DNA from: CADBRN01 sp050944685
GTDB taxonomy: Bacteria > Bacillota > Clostridia > Lachnospirales > Lachnospiraceae
Reading direction: 5' to 3'
NCBI GenBank assembly: GCA_050944685.1
Contig: JBMNRP010000020.1
Location: forward strand, 1 to 49,909
Length of the DNA stretch: 49,909 nt
Position 1 is the stretch's first letter. Each line of letters opens with the position of its first letter. The notes beneath the pieces were generated by a model. It was not told the DNA's origin, searched no databases, and saw only the letters and a program-made list of their open reading frames with translations. A program made the position numbers and the translations under genes. This document shows, piece after piece, positions 49,255-49,909 of the stretch.

Positions 49255-49527
49255 TTACTTTACAATTGCAAGAATATCACTCTGTTTCACTACGATATAT
49301 TCTTCCCCGTCCAGCTTGACCTTCGTGCCGGCATACTGGGAATAGATAACCGTCTGTCCTTCCTCTACTTCCATCTTCACATCATCCGTTCCCGGACCGA
49401 CGGCAATGACAACTGCCTCCGTCGGCTTTTCCTGTGCTTCAGAGGTAAGGATAATACCGGATTTCGTCTTTTCTTCTGCTGCGAGCTGTTTCAGTACGAC
49501 TCTCTCACCAAGCGGTTCTAACTTCAT
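49255..49527 (-). CDS. groS: Co-chaperonin GroES
   Basis: 90 residues from ATG 49527 (MKLEPLGERVVLK), with GGAGG before it. GroES caps the GroEL chamber. The mobile loop is in EEKTKSGIILTSEAQEKPTE (about 20-40), and the family endings AGTKVKLDGEEYIVVKQSDILA are present in overlapping pieces. First gene of groESL; a CIRCE operator lies between its promoter and the start. Confidence 0.98.
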   Translation of the reverse strand: MKLEPLGERVVLKQLAAEEKTKSGIILTSEAQEKPTEAVVIAVGPGTDDVKMEVEEGQTVIYSQYAGTKVKLDGEEYIVVKQSDILAIVK

Positions 49528-49585
49528 AGAATTAGCCTCCTTCAAACAATAATTTTATCTGCGTACGGTATCGATTTTCGATTTA

Positions 49586-49612
49586 TTAGCACTCATTTGA
49601 TTTGAGTGCTAC
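49586..49612. promoter_or_regulatory. CIRCE operator (HrcA site)
   Basis: TTAGCACTC, nine bases, GAGTGCTAC: the CIRCE inverted repeat with only the last base of the right arm differing from consensus. It lies just downstream of the groESL -10, so HrcA should repress the operon until heat or folding stress. Confidence 0.95.
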
Positions 49613-49624
49613 TCAACGATTAAT

Positions 49625-49653
49625 ATAATAGAGGATTTACAATCGATTCGCAA
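49625..49653 (-). promoter_or_regulatory. groESL promoter
   Basis: Minus-strand -35 TTGCGA (49653-49648) and -10 TATTAT (49630-49625), 17 bases apart, directly before CIRCE. Confidence 0.85.
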
Positions 49654-49784
49654 ACGTATTTATTTCCAAAAATATCCGTTTTTTATGGTAAAATCTCCGT
49701 TTTTCTTCTATTTCCTCTTATTTTCTCACTAATATATTTTTCGCTTTTCACGTGCCGCTTCCGGAGCCGCTCTCTGTAATCCGA

Positions 49785-49909
49785 TCGAGTAGGAGGGGGT
49801 GGTTAGCCCCCGACCTCTCACACCACACGTGCATACCGTTCGGTACACGGCGGTTTCAACAGTTGACGTGCACAGACTGATATGCTGAGGCCAAATCATA
49901 AAAGCCCCA
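49785..49909 (-). mobile_element. 3' end of a group II intron (domains V and VI, partial)
   Basis: On the minus strand, 49854-49822 folds as a domain V-like hairpin (ACCGC and CGTG pairing with CACG and GTGGT, small internal loop, GAAC tip). Then comes GTGAGAGG and a domain VI-like stem (CGGGGG/CCCCCT, about 49816-49791) with unpaired A residues, ending in CCTCCTAC near 49789. This arrangement is typical of bacterial group II introns carrying a reverse transcriptase. The intron body, and any such gene, would lie beyond the window's right edge. Confidence 0.7.

Overview
The window looks like chromosomal DNA of an anaerobic Firmicute of class Clostridia, most likely a Lachnospiraceae-type gut or rumen bacterium (inference from gene content, not a phylogeny). 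The supporting signs are a GerMN lipoprotein, strong AGGAGG-type ribosome binding sites, a tetrahydrofolate riboswitch in front of an ECF folate transporter, CIRCE-controlled groESL, ArgR boxes, an EFR1-type flavodoxin/ferredoxin, an Ech-type energy-converting hydrogenase and the end of a group II intron. Nearly all genes lie on the minus strand, so transcription mostly runs from right to left.

Left part (1-19.6 kb). The start of a secreted protein sits behind a promoter and a terminator-bearing leader. Next come comEC, a GerMN lipoprotein and a sensor histidine kinase. A self-contained hydrogenase block follows: echABCDEF-hypCDE with its own promoter, an internal terminator and an end terminator, plus a divergent hypA. 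Then come a PurF-like protein without its catalytic cysteine, an OmpR-type response regulator and comEA. The order comEA-regulator // kinase-GerMN-comEC suggests that one competence/two-component locus was split by the hydrogenase block. A CLC-type ion transporter and a methyltransferase follow.

Middle (19.6-35 kb). A DUF362 ferredoxin protein, a DMT-family transporter and an MmcQ/YjbR-like protein precede the most striking region. This is a tightly overlapping operon, read right to left: KS-CLF ketosynthase pair, serine-palmitoyltransferase-like alpha-oxoamine synthase, AT-ACP-ACP-KR-DH megasynthase, Sfp-type phosphopantetheinyl transferase, EFR1 flavodoxin/ferredoxin, AccD and AccA. It resembles a compact, re-partitioned PUFA-synthase-type assembly line with its own malonyl-CoA supply. 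Its likely release step is PLP-dependent condensation with an amino acid, which would give a long-chain amino ketone or sphingoid-like lipid. This is the best candidate for an undescribed system here. It lies just downstream of a tRNA-Ala(CGC) gene and a long hairpin-rich leader.

Right part (35.4-49.9 kb). Housekeeping genes: an 8-oxoguanine DNA glycosylase, folT with its THF riboswitch, the arginine operon argCJBD facing divergent argG across a shared control region with two ArgR boxes, an iron-containing alcohol dehydrogenase, a membrane-anchored amidase, guaB, and groES-groEL under CIRCE control. The last ~120 bases hold domains V and VI of a minus-strand group II intron that continues past the window.
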